This document shows positions 8,116-18,317 of a stretch of DNA of 64,000 nt, piece after piece. Source of the stretch: Kiritimatiellia bacterium (GTDB lineage: Bacteria > Verrucomicrobiota > Kiritimatiellia > RFP12 > UBA1067); contig JAFTCL010000020.1 in NCBI GenBank assembly GCA_017454745.1, forward strand, positions 1-64,000, written 5' to 3'. Made by a program: the position numbers and the translations under genes. Each line of letters starts with the position of its first letter. Position 1 is the stretch's first letter. The notes under the pieces were generated by a model. That model did not search any database and was not told the origin of the DNA. It worked only from the letters and a program-made list of their open reading frames with translations.

Positions 8116-9870
8116 TTGAAAAAATTCCTTGCGTTGATTCTAACCGTTTCGTTTGCGTCGGCTGACCAGATTTTCCCCGAACCGGGTTGGGTAGAGCAAC
8201 CGGATGCCATCGCCAGCCCGTACGCCCGGAAGGGCGGTGTGCTGAGGTTCGCGGCGTTCCGCCCGCCGAAAAGCCTGAACGCCTATCTGGACAGCAACAC
8301 CTATACCCGTCAGGTCTTCGACATGATGTACGAGACGCTTCTCGCCATCGATTCGGTCACTGCGGAGTTTGCCCCGAACCTCGCTTCGCGTTGGACGATA
8401 TCCGACGATAAACTTACCTTCACGTTCGAGATTGACCCTCGCGCCAAGTGGAGCGACGGGGTACCGGTGACGGCGGCCGACGTGGAGTGGACATATAACG
8501 CGGTGATGGATCCTAAAAACGCCACCGGTGCCACGAAGGTCATTCTTGGGGTGTTCGAGCCGCCAACGGTGCTTAATGAACGGACAATCCGTTTCAAGGC
8601 CAAAGAGTGCCATTGGCGCAATCTGCTGGCTCTGGGCGATTTTGAAATCCTGCCCAAACACGCTTTTGAAAAACAGGAGTTCAGCAAACTCAACCTAACT
8701 GACACTCCGGTGGTGTCAGGCCCTTACGTGCTGACCAAAGTAAAGGAGCAGATTGAAATCCAGATGGACCGCCGCCCTGACTGGTGGGCGGTTGACCGTC
8801 CGGCCAATCGCGGCACGATGAATTTCGACAAGGTTATTTTCCGGTATTACACCGACAACGAAAACGCCTTCGAGGCCTTTAAAAAGGGGCAGGTGGATGT
8901 TTATGCCGTTTATACGGCGCGTTTATGGGCGAACGAGACCCACGGCGAGAAGTTCGACAAAAACTGGGCAGTCAAGCAGCGTGTCCACAACTACGAGCCG
9001 ATCGGTTTCCAGGGGTTCGCGATGAATATGCGCCGTCCGCCGTTTGACGACTTGCGGGTACGGCAGGCTTTCGCGCATTTGGTGGATCGGGAAACGATGA
9101 ACCGCACCATGATGTTCAACGCTTACTTCCTTCACCGTTCGTATTGCGAGGATTTGTACAACGACAAACACCCCTGTAAAAACGCTTTTTACGAATTCAA
9201 CATTGACAAAGCCAAAGCGTTGCTTCAGGAAGCTGGGTATCGACCGAATCCCCAGACCGGTTTGTTGGAGAAAAACGGCGTTCCGTTGAAATTCCGTTTC
9301 CTGACGCGGGACAGCTCCAGCGAGAAATTCCTCGCCCTGTGCAACCACGCGTTTAAACAGGTCGGTATTCAAATGGAAATCGACCGTAAGGATTTCGCGG
9401 CCTGGATGCGCGATATCGACGAGTACAATTTCGATATGACTTGGGCTTCGTGGTCAAGCCAGATTTTCCGCGACCCGGAACCAATGTGGTCTTCTTCGGA
9501 GGCCGACCGTCCCTCCGGCAACAACATCACCGGATTCAAAGATCCGGTGGTGGACGAGTTGATCAAGAAACAGAAAACCATCTTTAACACCGCCGAGCGC
9601 AATGAGATTATGCGCAAGGTTGACGAACGAATCGCCGCGCAGGTGCCATACGTGTTGTTGTGGAATTCGGGTGCCACAAGATTGCTGTATTGGGATACCT
9701 TTGGGATGCCGGATTGCATATTGTCAAAATTCAACGACGAGCGCTCGCTGATCGGCTACTGGTGGTATGATCCGGATTCGGCTGCGGAACTTAAAGCCGC
9801 CATGAAGTCCGGCGCGGTGCTTCCGCACCGCGATGTAGAGGTCTATTTCGACGAAGTCTTCAATAAATAG
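8116..9870 (+). CDS. Family 5 extracellular solute-binding protein (peptide type), TTG start
   Basis: Periplasmic binding protein of the OppA/DppA type. Seen: N-terminal signal peptide MKKFLALILTVSFASA, then GGVLRFA, KSLNAY.D, MYETLL, FAPNLASRW, WSDGVPVTAADVEWTYNAV and FDDLRVRQAFAHLVDRE, all typical of the family. I chose TTG at 8116 over GTG at 8098 because a perfect AGGAGG (8104-8109) sits 6 bases before the TTG and the signal peptide then begins at once. No ABC permease or ATPase gene is nearby, so it is an orphan binding protein that may feed a distant transporter. The ligand is unknown. Confidence 0.85.
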   Translation: MKKFLALILTVSFASADQIFPEPGWVEQPDAIASPYARKGGVLRFAAFRPPKSLNAYLDSNTYTRQVFDMMYETLLAIDSVTAEFAPNLASRWTISDDKLTFTFEIDPRAKWSDGVPVTAADVEWTYNAVMDPKNATGATKVILGVFEPPTVLNERTIRFKAKECHWRNLLALGDFEILPKHAFEKQEFSKLNLTDTPVVSGPYVLTKVKEQIEIQMDRRPDWWAVDRPANRGTMNFDKVIFRYYTDNENAFEAFKKGQVDVYAVYTARLWANETHGEKFDKNWAVKQRVHNYEPIGFQGFAMNMRRPPFDDLRVRQAFAHLVDRETMNRTMMFNAYFLHRSYCEDLYNDKHPCKNAFYEFNIDKAKALLQEAGYRPNPQTGLLEKNGVPLKFRFLTRDSSSEKFLALCNHAFKQVGIQMEIDRKDFAAWMRDIDEYNFDMTWASWSSQIFRDPEPMWSSSEADRPSGNNITGFKDPVVDELIKKQKTIFNTAERNEIMRKVDERIAAQVPYVLLWNSGATRLLYWDTFGMPDCILSKFNDERSLIGYWWYDPDSAAELKAAMKSGAVLPHRDVEVYFDEVFNK

Positions 9871-9986
9871 GTTTGACCGTTTGACGGTTTTGCGGTTGTA
9901 ATTAGCGACAGACGACACGCTACAATCGACTAGCGACAAGCTGCTAGCCACTAATCCCCAATCACTAACCACTAATTTCTCGTCAC
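9871..9986. repeat. Intergenic heptameric element, copy A (inverted relative to 18318-18490)
   Basis: Noncoding stretch whose reverse complement matches 18318-18490 closely, apart from a 45-bp insertion in the other copy. It consists of 7-bp units such as TAGCCAC, TAATCCC, CAATCAC and TAACCAC kept in one register. ACCGT at 9876-9880 and ACGGT at 9884-9888 form a small hairpin followed by T residues, a weak terminator candidate after the solute-binding protein gene. The rest, up to about 10020, has no gene. Confidence 0.75.
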
Positions 9987-10044
9987 TCTTAGCTCGTCAC
10001 TCGCTACTTCGCTGGTGTAAAAATCGTTTTTTTGCTTTTTTGAC

Positions 10045-10073
10045 TTGCATACCTACCGGAAGGTATGTATAAT
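10045..10073 (+). promoter_or_regulatory. tetR promoter with embedded operator palindrome
   Basis: TTGCAT (10045-10050) and a perfect TATAAT (10068-10073) are spaced 17 bases apart, a strong sigma-70-type promoter. A 20-bp inverted repeat with half-sites CATACCT and AGGTATG fills 10048-10067, overlapping the -35 end and the whole spacer; only one base pair of the ten breaks symmetry. A repressor bound here would block RNA polymerase. Position and form match TetR/AcrR autoregulation of efflux operons. The start of transcription would be near 10080, 26 bases before tetR. Confidence 0.75.
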
Positions 10074-10105
10074 GCGCACCCGTTTTTCACCAATTAGGTT
10101 TCTTT

Positions 10106-10711
10106 ATGGCAAGAAAGACTAAAGAAGACACTAAAATGACCCGCGAGATGATTATGAAGGCCGCGTTGGACCTTTTCATCGAACGGGGGTACGACCGGAC
10201 AACATTGGATGACATTGCCCGGGCGGTTGGGCTTTCCAAGGGCGCGGTTTACTGGCATTTCGAAAACAAGCAGGCCTTGTTGTCAAAGCTGATTCTCACG
10301 GTGGTGGAACGCCACGACAAGGAAACCAAGGAAAAAATTGAGAAGCCCGCTTCACCGGAAAAACTGGTGGAGAATCTGATTTATCACGCTAACATCACGC
10401 TGACACGGGATGAAGACCGTAAGTTCTTTTTGATGATGACCCGCCTTGATTGGGCGTCGCCGGAGATGTCGGAGATTAAGGACGAATTGGTCCAGTTGGA
10501 TGTGGACATAATCTCCACGTTACGGAAATACTTGGTGAAATTCAAAGAGGGCGGCATGATCAAGCCCGACGTGAATGTTGAGGAAATTGCCATGGTTTTG
10601 GCTTCAATTTGGATGGGATTGTTGAAGGGGCGGTTGTGCGGGACCTCCTTCAATCTCGAGCACACGCTCCGCACAGGACTCAATCTGGTTTTTCAGGGTA
10701 TTGTCAAATAA
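10106..10711 (+). CDS. TetR/AcrR family repressor of the efflux operon
   Basis: 201-residue TetR-type regulator. The N-terminal helix-turn-helix spans about residues 14-60, with the signature TTLDDIARAVGLSKGAVYWHF, typical of the AcrR/TtgR branch. The C-terminal domain (ligand pocket and dimer interface) is helical and as variable as usual. It starts 26 bases after the predicted transcription start, behind a promoter that contains a 20-bp palindrome, and the RND adaptor gene begins 12 bases after its stop, so it probably represses itself and the pump until a toxic ligand binds. The inducing compound cannot be inferred. Confidence 0.9.
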   Translation: MARKTKEDTKMTREMIMKAALDLFIERGYDRTTLDDIARAVGLSKGAVYWHFENKQALLSKLILTVVERHDKETKEKIEKPASPEKLVENLIYHANITLTRDEDRKFFLMMTRLDWASPEMSEIKDELVQLDVDIISTLRKYLVKFKEGGMIKPDVNVEEIAMVLASIWMGLLKGRLCGTSFNLEHTLRTGLNLVFQGIVK

Positions 10712-10723
10712 AGAGGGAGAATT

Positions 10724-12049
10724 ATGAGCGAAGTGATTCGACGCAGTGAGCAGACGCAGAACGGCGGTACGTTTGCAAAAGTATTCGGGTGGTTGGTTAC
10801 GGCAGTGTGCTTTAGCCTGATCGGGTGGTTCGCCAACATGTGGCTGCCCAAGGGCGGGGCGTCCGCTATGCCTCAACAGCCTCCGTCGGCGCCTTCGGTA
10901 ACGGTAGAAGAGGCGGTCGATGAGCCGTTCAACCCGGTCGAAAATTTCGTTGCCCATGTCGAGGCGGTCAAGGAGGTGGACATTCTTCCGCAGATCGACG
11001 GTTATATCACCGAGGTGAAATTCGAGGAAGGCCGCACGGTGAAGGAGGGGGATGTGCTGTTCGTGATCGACAGCGAACGTTACAGCGCTACACTCGAATT
11101 GCGGGAGTCGCAGTTGGCGAGTGCCGAGGCGGCGGTGGGACAGGCGGAGTCAGAGGTTAAACGCGCCGAGGCCGAGGTTGACCGCACCCAGCGCTTGTAC
11201 AATCGTCTGCAGAAAGCCGACAAGCGCGGCATCACCGAATCCGAGTTGGACTCTGCCGAGACCGGATTGGCGGCGGCAAAGGCTAGTCTGGCTCAGGCCA
11301 AATCCGGCGTGATTTCTGCCAAGGCCGGAGTGATGCAGGCCAAGGCAAATATCGCGTTGGCGAAATTCGACACCAAGCACACCAAGGTTTACGCCCCGAT
11401 CTCCGGGCAGATCGGCAAGGCGCTGGTGCACGTTGGCGACTATGTTTCCCCAAGCAAAGGCGCGATGGCTCGCATCGTGCAGATGGATCCGATCCGCGTA
11501 ACCTTCCCGATGACCGACCGCGATTACATCAGCTGGCGTCAAGAGATCGTCTCTTCCGGCGATAAGGATGATCTGGGCAACCGCCATTTGGAACTGGTTC
11601 TCCCGAACGGCACCCGTTACAACGAACGCGGCGAGTGGGATTTTGCCGATAACGAAATGTCTTCCGCCACCGCGTCAATGATGGTGCGGCTTTCGTTTAA
11701 AAACCCTAACGGGGTGCTAATCCCTAACACTTACGTAACCCTTAACAGCATGTCGTCAAATCCCAAACGCTTTTTGACCATCCCCGAAACCGCGATTCTT
11801 GATTTCGAGAACGGCACCGGGGTGTGGGTGGTTCAGGAAGACGGCACCGCCAAGCAGACCATGGTCAAGGTGCATGGCACCTACCACGGCCGCACCGCAG
11901 TCAGCGAAGGTTTGGCTACGGGCGACAAGGTGGTGAACGAGGGTTGCCACAAGGTAAAGGCCGGCGACAAGTTAAATATCCGCAAGTCCGGAGTGGGCGA
12001 AAAGATTGAACTGCCGTCCGAAGACCAGCCGGCCGGCGATAAACAATAA
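10724..12049 (+). CDS. RND efflux periplasmic adaptor (membrane fusion protein)
   Basis: AcrA/MexA-type adaptor linking the inner-membrane pump to the outer-membrane channel. Order seen: an N-terminal hydrophobic anchor (about residues 22-44), first half of the lipoyl domain ([28 protein letters not shown]), a long alanine- and glutamate-rich alpha-hairpin (about 125-215), second lipoyl half ([22 protein letters not shown]), then beta-barrel and membrane-proximal domains. The 441-residue length is slightly above average. It has an uncleaved-looking anchor rather than a lipobox. GAGGGAG precedes the ATG. It stands between its regulator and the pump gene. Confidence 0.92.
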   Translation: MSEVIRRSEQTQNGGTFAKVFGWLVTAVCFSLIGWFANMWLPKGGASAMPQQPPSAPSVTVEEAVDEPFNPVENFVAHVEAVKEVDILPQIDGYITEVKFEEGRTVKEGDVLFVIDSERYSATLELRESQLASAEAAVGQAESEVKRAEAEVDRTQRLYNRLQKADKRGITESELDSAETGLAAAKASLAQAKSGVISAKAGVMQAKANIALAKFDTKHTKVYAPISGQIGKALVHVGDYVSPSKGAMARIVQMDPIRVTFPMTDRDYISWRQEIVSSGDKDDLGNRHLELVLPNGTRYNERGEWDFADNEMSSATASMMVRLSFKNPNGVLIPNTYVTLNSMSSNPKRFLTIPETAILDFENGTGVWVVQEDGTAKQTMVKVHGTYHGRTAVSEGLATGDKVVNEGCHKVKAGDKLNIRKSGVGEKIELPSEDQPAGDKQ

Positions 12050-12075
12050 CAGATACCCATGGTAAGGATTTCGCG

Positions 12076-15000
12076 ATGAAGAAATACATTCGAGAATCGA
12101 TCGATTCGATCCACGTGTTCTCTCGGATATTCGTTGAGAGACCGCGGTTCGCAATCGTCATTTCAATTGTTTTGACGTTGGCCGGCCTGGTGTCAATCAG
12201 CAAATTGCCGATCACCCAGTATCCGCAGGTTACGCCGCCGGAAGTTTCGGTGGGTTGTAACTATCCAGGAGCCAACGCCCGCGAAGTGATGGCAACGGTG
12301 GCGACCCCGCTGGAAGACGAGGTGAACGGCGTGGACGACATGATTTACATGTCTTCCGAATGTACCGACGACGGCAACTACTCCCTGAGCGTGTCGTTCG
12401 CGGTCGGTACCGATCGCGATATGGCGCTGGTCAAAGTGCAGAACCGCGTCACCCAGGCCCAAAGCAAGTTGCCGGCCGAAGTCAAGGCGACGGGATTGCG
12501 TATTCGTTCGCGTTCGTCTGACACGCTGGGTTTCGTTACGTTCTCTTCGCCCGACCATTCGATGTCGCGTTTGGAGATTTCCGACTACTGCAACGGCGTT
12601 ATCCAGCCGGCGTTGCTGCGCGTGCCGGGTGTCGGCGATGTCACCATCTACGGGCCGAAACTCGCTATGCGCGTTTGGCTCGACCCGCAACGCATGGCCG
12701 CTCAGAAGATCAATTCAGAAGAGGCGATTTCCGCCATCAGTCGACAGAACATTCAGGCCTCGATCGGCACGGTCGGTGCCTCCCCAGTGGGCGAGTACGG
12801 CAACCTATGCTACACCCTGGTATCCAAGGGCCGTTTGATGAAGCCGGAGGAGTTTCAGGAGATTGTGGTGCGGACCGACGAAAACGGCGGTTTGGTCCGG
12901 CTGAAGGATATCGCCCGTATTGAGATTGGCGAACAGAATTACGGTTTCGGCGGCACCTTTAACGGCGGTACTGCGGTTTCGGTGTTGTTAAACCAGACTC
13001 CTGGTTCCAACGCCATTCAGGCTATGAACGCACTTTACAAGGAACTGGAGCGCTTGAGCAAGAGTTTCCCAGCCGGTTTGAAATACCAGTTGGCTTACGA
13101 CTCCACTACCTACGTCCGCAACTGCATCAAGGAAATTGTTTTCACTATCTTCCTTACCTTCGGTCTGGTCGCGTTGGTGTGTTACATATTCCTGCAAGAC
13201 TGGCGGGCAACGCTGGTGCCATGTATCACCATCCCGGTGTCACTTTGCGCCACTTTCATTTTGATGGCTGCCTTGGGCTATTCAATCAACATTATGACCC
13301 TGTTTGGTTTGGTGTTGGCCATCGGAACGCTGGTTGACGACGCCATCGTGGTGGTGGAGCGCGTGCAGGTGCTGATGGAGCGCGGTCTGAATTCCAAGGA
13401 AGCCGCCATTCAGGCCATGAAGGATGTTACCGGGGCCATCATCTCCACCACGCTGGTGTTGTTGGCAATCTTTGTTCCGGTCGGCTTTTTGGGTGGTATC
13501 ACCGGGCGCATCTATCAGCAGTTTTCGGTCTCGCTTTCCGCTGCGGTGTGTTTCTCCACGGTCGGTGCGCTCACCCTCAGCCCGGCGCTGTGCGGCGCGT
13601 TGTTGCGAAAACCCTCTTTGCACAAACATGGGCCGTTTGCCTGGTTCAACTCCGGGTTAGATTGCTGCCGCAAAGGCTATGTCGGTCTTTCGCGCGGTCT
13701 GGCGCGCCGGTTGGTGCTGACCTTCCTGCTGATGGTGGTTTCGGCACTGTTCGCGATTTTCATGTTCCAGACTACGCCGACATCGTTCCTGCCGGAAGAG
13801 GACCAGAGCGTGGTGTTCTGCTCCTGTTCGATGCAGGAGGGTGCCAACCGTATGCGCACGGACGAGGTGATGACGCGCACCGCGAGGAAGATTAAGGCGA
13901 ATATCCCCGAAGTCAATTCCGTCATGGCCATTTCCGGCCACAGCATGATTGGCGGCCGCGGCGAAAACCAAGGTATGCTGGTTTGCGATCTGCTGAAGTG
14001 GGATAAGCGTAAAAAGCCGGAGCAGCACGTGCAGTTCGTTATGAAGCGCATTCAGGATTTGGTCAATTCCGAACCGCTGATCGACGCCAAGGTGTTCGTG
14101 CCGCCGGCCATTCCCGGTCTCGGCTTTTCGGGCGGCCTTGACGTGCGTTTGCAATCAATGGAAAGCACCGACCTGATGGCGTTGGACAATGTGTTGCAAA
14201 AAGCGTTGCAGAACATCAACGCCAGTCCGTTGATCATGGTGGCGTACAGCGGTTTTACCGCGAAAACCCCGCATCTGCGGCTGAATGTGGACCGTACCAA
14301 GGCGGAAATGTACAAGGTGCCGCTGTCCACCCTTTACGCAACGCTTCAGAATTACCTGGGGTCTCTGTACGTCAACGACATCAACCTTGGCACCCAGGTC
14401 AACCGGGTTACGGTTCAGTCCGACTGGTCAGGCCGCGCGACGGCAGACGACATCCTCAAGCTTTACGCCCGCTCCGATTCTGGCGCGATGGTGCAGGTCG
14501 GCAGTTTGGCGACGGTGGATCGTGAAATCGGCCCGCGGCTGGTTACCCGTTTCAATATGTACCCTTCGGCCACACTTACGATTCTGTGCAATCCGGGCGT
14601 ACCTAGCGGCATGGCGATTAAAGAGGTGGCGCGAATTCTGCAAGAGACGCTGCCTAACGGTTATTCTTTCGACTACGCCGGTATTACCTATCAGGAAACC
14701 CACAACGCCGGTACGGCCGGTCCCCTGATGGCGTTGGCAGTGCTGTTCGGTTATCTGTTCCTTGTGGCGCAGTATGAAAGCTGGACGGTCCCGCTGCCGG
14801 TGATGTTGTCGGTGGTGCTTGCCATTCTTGGTGCGCTGATCGGCCTGAAGGTTTTCAATCTGCCGCTTTCGATCTACGCGCAGCTGGGCATTATCCTGCT
14901 GATCGGTCTGGCGGCCAAGAACGCCATTTTGATTGTGGAGTTTGCCCGAGACAAACACGAGACGGAGGGGCTTTCCATCGTCGAGGCGGCTGCCGCCGGA

Positions 15001-15297
15001 GCGAGCGAGCGTTTGCGCGCGGTGCTGATGACCGCCGTGACCACGCTTTTGGGTACTTTGCCGTTGGTGTTGGCTACCGGCGCTGGCGCGTCCAGCCGTA
15101 TCGCGCTGGGCGTTCCAGAATTTTTCGGCATGGCGGGCGCGACATTCATGGGCGTCTTGCTGGTTCCGGGACTTTATGCGCTCTTCCAGACTCTGCGCGA
15201 GAAAGGACATTCCATCACGGATCGGTTCTATCGTCCAACACCGGAGGATTTCCCGCCCGGATATTACGAGCAGCATTTCAAGTCCGGTGGCAAGTGA
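12076..15297 (+). CDS. RND multidrug efflux pump, inner-membrane transporter (HAE1/AcrB type)
   Basis: 1073-residue proton-driven exporter with the standard repeat: TM1, a large periplasmic porter loop, TM2-7, a second loop, TM8-12. The proton-relay residues are present: [10 protein letters not shown] with Asp421 and Asp422 in TM4, and Lys948 in [13 protein letters not shown] of TM10, the counterparts of Escherichia coli AcrB Asp407, Asp408 and Lys940. The N-terminus carries about 20 extra residues before the usual F-x-x-RP-x-FA motif. It lies 26 bases after the adaptor gene and its stop overlaps the channel gene's reading frame. Substrates are probably lipophilic toxins or bile-type compounds (inference). 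Confidence 0.93.
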   Translation: MKKYIRESIDSIHVFSRIFVERPRFAIVISIVLTLAGLVSISKLPITQYPQVTPPEVSVGCNYPGANAREVMATVATPLEDEVNGVDDMIYMSSECTDDGNYSLSVSFAVGTDRDMALVKVQNRVTQAQSKLPAEVKATGLRIRSRSSDTLGFVTFSSPDHSMSRLEISDYCNGVIQPALLRVPGVGDVTIYGPKLAMRVWLDPQRMAAQKINSEEAISAISRQNIQASIGTVGASPVGEYGNLCYTLVSKGRLMKPEEFQEIVVRTDENGGLVRLKDIARIEIGEQNYGFGGTFNGGTAVSVLLNQTPGSNAIQAMNALYKELERLSKSFPAGLKYQLAYDSTTYVRNCIKEIVFTIFLTFGLVALVCYIFLQDWRATLVPCITIPVSLCATFILMAALGYSINIMTLFGLVLAIGTLVDDAIVVVERVQVLMERGLNSKEAAIQAMKDVTGAIISTTLVLLAIFVPVGFLGGITGRIYQQFSVSLSAAVCFSTVGALTLSPALCGALLRKPSLHKHGPFAWFNSGLDCCRKGYVGLSRGLARRLVLTFLLMVVSALFAIFMFQTTPTSFLPEEDQSVVFCSCSMQEGANRMRTDEVMTRTARKIKANIPEVNSVMAISGHSMIGGRGENQGMLVCDLLKWDKRKKPEQHVQFVMKRIQDLVNSEPLIDAKVFVPPAIPGLGFSGGLDVRLQSMESTDLMALDNVLQKALQNINASPLIMVAYSGFTAKTPHLRLNVDRTKAEMYKVPLSTLYATLQNYLGSLYVNDINLGTQVNRVTVQSDWSGRATADDILKLYARSDSGAMVQVGSLATVDREIGPRLVTRFNMYPSATLTILCNPGVPSGMAIKEVARILQETLPNGYSFDYAGITYQETHNAGTAGPLMALAVLFGYLFLVAQYESWTVPLPVMLSVVLAILGALIGLKVFNLPLSIYAQLGIILLIGLAAKNAILIVEFARDKHETEGLSIVEAAAAGASERLRAVLMTAVTTLLGTLPLVLATGAGASSRIALGVPEFFGMAGATFMGVLLVPGLYALFQTLREKGHSITDRFYRPTPEDFPPGYYEQHFKSGGK

Positions 15298-15314
15298 TTT
15301 TATGGAGTATGGTT

Positions 15315-16847
15315 ATGCAAAGTAGATTCGAGTATTGTCGTATAGTTGGGTTGATGGCGGCCGGGTTAGGCATTTTGGCGGCCGGTTGCAAATCGGTCGG
15401 GCCCGATTACCAAGCGCCGGAATTGCCTGATCCCAAAGTCGCTTTGGCCGATGCCGGAATGCCGGAAAGCGGAAAGGCTGGAGAAGCCGCCCAAAAGCGG
15501 TCGGAAATTACCGAAGCGGAAATCGGGGAGTGGTGGAAGGTCTTTGGCGATGAGGATTTAAACCGTCTCATTGAACGGGCCTTTGCCCACAACCTGACTT
15601 TGAAAGGCGCGTTGGCCAGAGTACGCCAAGCGCGGGCGCAGTTGGCGGCCGCCGAGGGAACTTGGAAACCGGTGGTGGATGCCGGAGGCACGATTAAGCG
15701 TTTCGGCACCAGCAAATACGGGCAGACCGGGGCGAACCTCTCCCGCAATCTCTACAGCGGCGGTTTTGACGCTTCGTGGGAAATTGATATTTTCGGCGGA
15801 ACGCGCCGGACGATTGAGGCGGCAGAGGCGAATCTGGAGGGAGCCATTGCCGGAGTCGAGCAGATTTGGGTGACTCAGGCGGCCGAGGTGGCTAGTAATT
15901 ACGCGCACCTCCGCACGGTGCAGCAGCGTTTGCTGGTGGCTCGGCGTAATCTGGACACCCAGAGCGAAACGTTCGAAATTCTCGATTCTCGCCTGAAATC
16001 AGGCATCGGCGATGAGCTGGCGGTTCAGCAGTCTCGTTATAACGTTGAAACCACCCGCGCCACCATTCCGCTGTTAATGGCGCAGGAAGAGGCGTATCTC
16101 AACGCTTTGGCGGTGCTGGTGGGCGAAGAGCCGGGTTTGCTGCACGAGCAGTTGAAGACGGTTAAGCCGCAGTTGACGATGCAACCAAAGCAACTGGTCG
16201 GCATTTCTGCTGAGTATTTGCGGCGGCGTCCGGATTTGGCGCAGGCGGAACGCGCTTTGGCGGCGCAGACCGCTAGGGTGGGGGCGGCGGTCGCCGACCT
16301 TTATCCGAAGTTTTTCCTGAACGGTTCCATTGGACTGGAATCGCTCAAAGCGCACAATTTCTTCGACAACAACAGTGATTACTGGTCGATCGGGCCAAGC
16401 GTCAGCTGGCCGATTTTCCGCGGCGGGACGATCCGCGCCAATATCGCGCTGCAAGATGCGATGCTGGAGGAGGCGTACACCGCCTATGACACCGCGTTGC
16501 TCAACGCGGTGCGCGAAATTCGCGACGCCCTCTCGGCATATAGTCAGGAGTACCACCGTTATCAGTCGCTGTCTAGTGCGGTGGCAGCCGCAAAGGCGGC
16601 AGTTAACATTTCGCAAGACCTGTACAAGAGCGGTCTTCGCGATTTCAACAACGTGTTGGACGCGCAACGGTCGCTGCTGTCGCTTGAAGAATCTTTTACC
16701 GTCAGTCAGGGCAACATTGCCACCAGCCTAATCACGCTTTACAAAGCGTTGGGTGGCGGCTGGTCCAGTTGGGGCGATGATGGCGTGGTGTTGGAAATCC
16801 GCACCGACCGCGACAAGGATCGTTGGGGCGAACATAATTTGCAATAA
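15315..16847 (+). CDS. Outer-membrane efflux channel lipoprotein (NodT/OprM type)
   Basis: 510-residue TolC-like channel of the OprM branch. Signal peptide with a clear lipobox LAAGC (Cys25), then SVGPDYQAPELP, which is characteristic of this family, and paired helical repeats (ARVRQARAQLAAAEGTW; ERALAAQTARVGAAVADLYP). Of several in-frame starts I chose the ATG at 15315, because GGAG at 15304-15307 is 7 bases ahead and it gives a normal lipoprotein signal. A GTG at 15294 would overlap the pump's stop codon. It completes the tripartite pump with the two genes upstream. Confidence 0.92.
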   Translation: MQSRFEYCRIVGLMAAGLGILAAGCKSVGPDYQAPELPDPKVALADAGMPESGKAGEAAQKRSEITEAEIGEWWKVFGDEDLNRLIERAFAHNLTLKGALARVRQARAQLAAAEGTWKPVVDAGGTIKRFGTSKYGQTGANLSRNLYSGGFDASWEIDIFGGTRRTIEAAEANLEGAIAGVEQIWVTQAAEVASNYAHLRTVQQRLLVARRNLDTQSETFEILDSRLKSGIGDELAVQQSRYNVETTRATIPLLMAQEEAYLNALAVLVGEEPGLLHEQLKTVKPQLTMQPKQLVGISAEYLRRRPDLAQAERALAAQTARVGAAVADLYPKFFLNGSIGLESLKAHNFFDNNSDYWSIGPSVSWPIFRGGTIRANIALQDAMLEEAYTAYDTALLNAVREIRDALSAYSQEYHRYQSLSSAVAAAKAAVNISQDLYKSGLRDFNNVLDAQRSLLSLEESFTVSQGNIATSLITLYKALGGGWSSWGDDGVVLEIRTDRDKDRWGEHNLQ

Positions 16848-16864
16848 TTGAGGGGATGGCGGTT

Positions 16865-18304
16865 ATGTCGGTTAGCAGACGCGGTTTTATCAAGGACGGT
16901 TTTGGGGTCACCTTATTTTTCTTGGGTGGCGGTTGCCAGACTGCAAAGTTGTTCGGAAATCCCAATCTTACGTTTGGAGTGATATCGGATATACACCTCA
17001 CCACCCCGGAATCCACCGCAACGCTTGAACGGGCGCTTCGGTGTTTCCGCGACCGCGACGTGGATGCGGTAATGGTGTGCGGCGACATTACCGATTGGGG
17101 AATCCGCAGCGGGTTGAAATATTTCAATGACACTTGGAATCGGGTTTTCCCCGGCGGCAAGGGGCGCAACGGTGTCGAGGTGGTCAAACTGGCCACTACC
17201 GGCAACCATGATTTTGAAGGTTGGCGCTACGGTGACATGACCATGGAAATGCACGCCAACGGCTATTCCGAGGACGATGCCATAGTCAAAACCGGCGGCA
17301 TGAAATCGGCTTGGGAAACAGCGTTTAACGAACCGTACGATGGCATCAGGGTGCGTACCGTCAAAGGTTACTCTTTCGTGTCGTGTGAATGGGATTCGAT
17401 TGCCAAAGGTTCGGATTTCCTGACCCAAAACGCCAGCCGATTTAAAGACGGCAAACCGTTCTTCTATTTTCAGCATCTGCCGATACAAGGCACGACGCCG
17501 GATAGCTTTGGCGGATGGGTGGACAAAGGCCCGACATTCAAGACGCTTCAGGAATTTCCGAACGCCGTTGCTTTCACCGGCCACACGCATCGTCCGTTTT
17601 ATGACGAGCGCAGCGTTTGGCAGGAGAACTTCACCGCGTTTGCGGTGCCGTCGTTAAGCTACACCAGTTTTCCGCCCGGCCATGAAAACGGAGGGCGGGC
17701 TCGCAACGGCACCGCGACCAACGTCATGCCGATGATTCCGTCCCGCCGTGATTTTACTGATGCCGCCGGATATGTGGTTTCGGTGTACGATAATAAAATG
17801 GTGGTGGAGCGTCGCGATTTCCGTCAGGGCAATGCCGAAGAGTGCGCACCGGCGTGGCTGGTGCCGCTGTATGCCACTGTTGGCGGATCGTTATCGAACC
17901 AGAACCGCGAGAAGTTGACGCCGGTCCCGCAGGTCCCTGAAAACGCGCGGCTGCGTCTTGAGACCAGAAACACCGAGGACGCGCAGGGTAAATGGGCGAT
18001 TGTCCTGACTTGCGTATTCCCAAGCGCGGTTGTGCCTAAAGGCAGCAGGGTGTTTGATTATGAAATCCGGGTAGTGCCGTCCAATGGTTCAAAAGCTTTG
18101 GTTCAGCGTTTCCTTTCGCCGGCATATTCTCTGCCGCCTAAATTCGAGCCGGAGTTTCAGCGGTTTTGGATTAACGTGAATCTCTTGCCGCAAGATACCG
18201 CATACCGGATCGAGGTCTATCCGCGCAACTGTTTCGGCGTTTGTGGCAAGCCTTTGGTATCCCAGCCACGTCAGGTCCAACCCGGCCTCGGCAAAGCGAA
18301 GTAA
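16865..18304 (+). CDS. Exported calcineurin-like metallophosphoesterase
   Basis: Dinuclear-metal phosphoesterase. All five signature blocks are present: SDIHL, CGDITD, GNHD, FQHLP and GHTHRPF. The N-terminus has SRRGFIK followed by a hydrophobic run and GGGC (Cys24), so it may be a Tat-exported lipoprotein. AGGGG sits 9 bases before the chosen ATG; an ATG at 16856 touches the same purine run and is less likely. The C-terminal third (about residue 330 on) is a beta-rich region without a clear family. It follows the efflux channel by 17 bases and may be cotranscribed. The substrate is unknown. Confidence 0.85.
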   Translation: MSVSRRGFIKDGFGVTLFFLGGGCQTAKLFGNPNLTFGVISDIHLTTPESTATLERALRCFRDRDVDAVMVCGDITDWGIRSGLKYFNDTWNRVFPGGKGRNGVEVVKLATTGNHDFEGWRYGDMTMEMHANGYSEDDAIVKTGGMKSAWETAFNEPYDGIRVRTVKGYSFVSCEWDSIAKGSDFLTQNASRFKDGKPFFYFQHLPIQGTTPDSFGGWVDKGPTFKTLQEFPNAVAFTGHTHRPFYDERSVWQENFTAFAVPSLSYTSFPPGHENGGRARNGTATNVMPMIPSRRDFTDAAGYVVSVYDNKMVVERRDFRQGNAEECAPAWLVPLYATVGGSLSNQNREKLTPVPQVPENARLRLETRNTEDAQGKWAIVLTCVFPSAVVPKGSRVFDYEIRVVPSNGSKALVQRFLSPAYSLPPKFEPEFQRFWINVNLLPQDTAYRIEVYPRNCFGVCGKPLVSQPRQVQPGLGKAK

Positions 18305-18317
18305 TACTTTGAATAGG

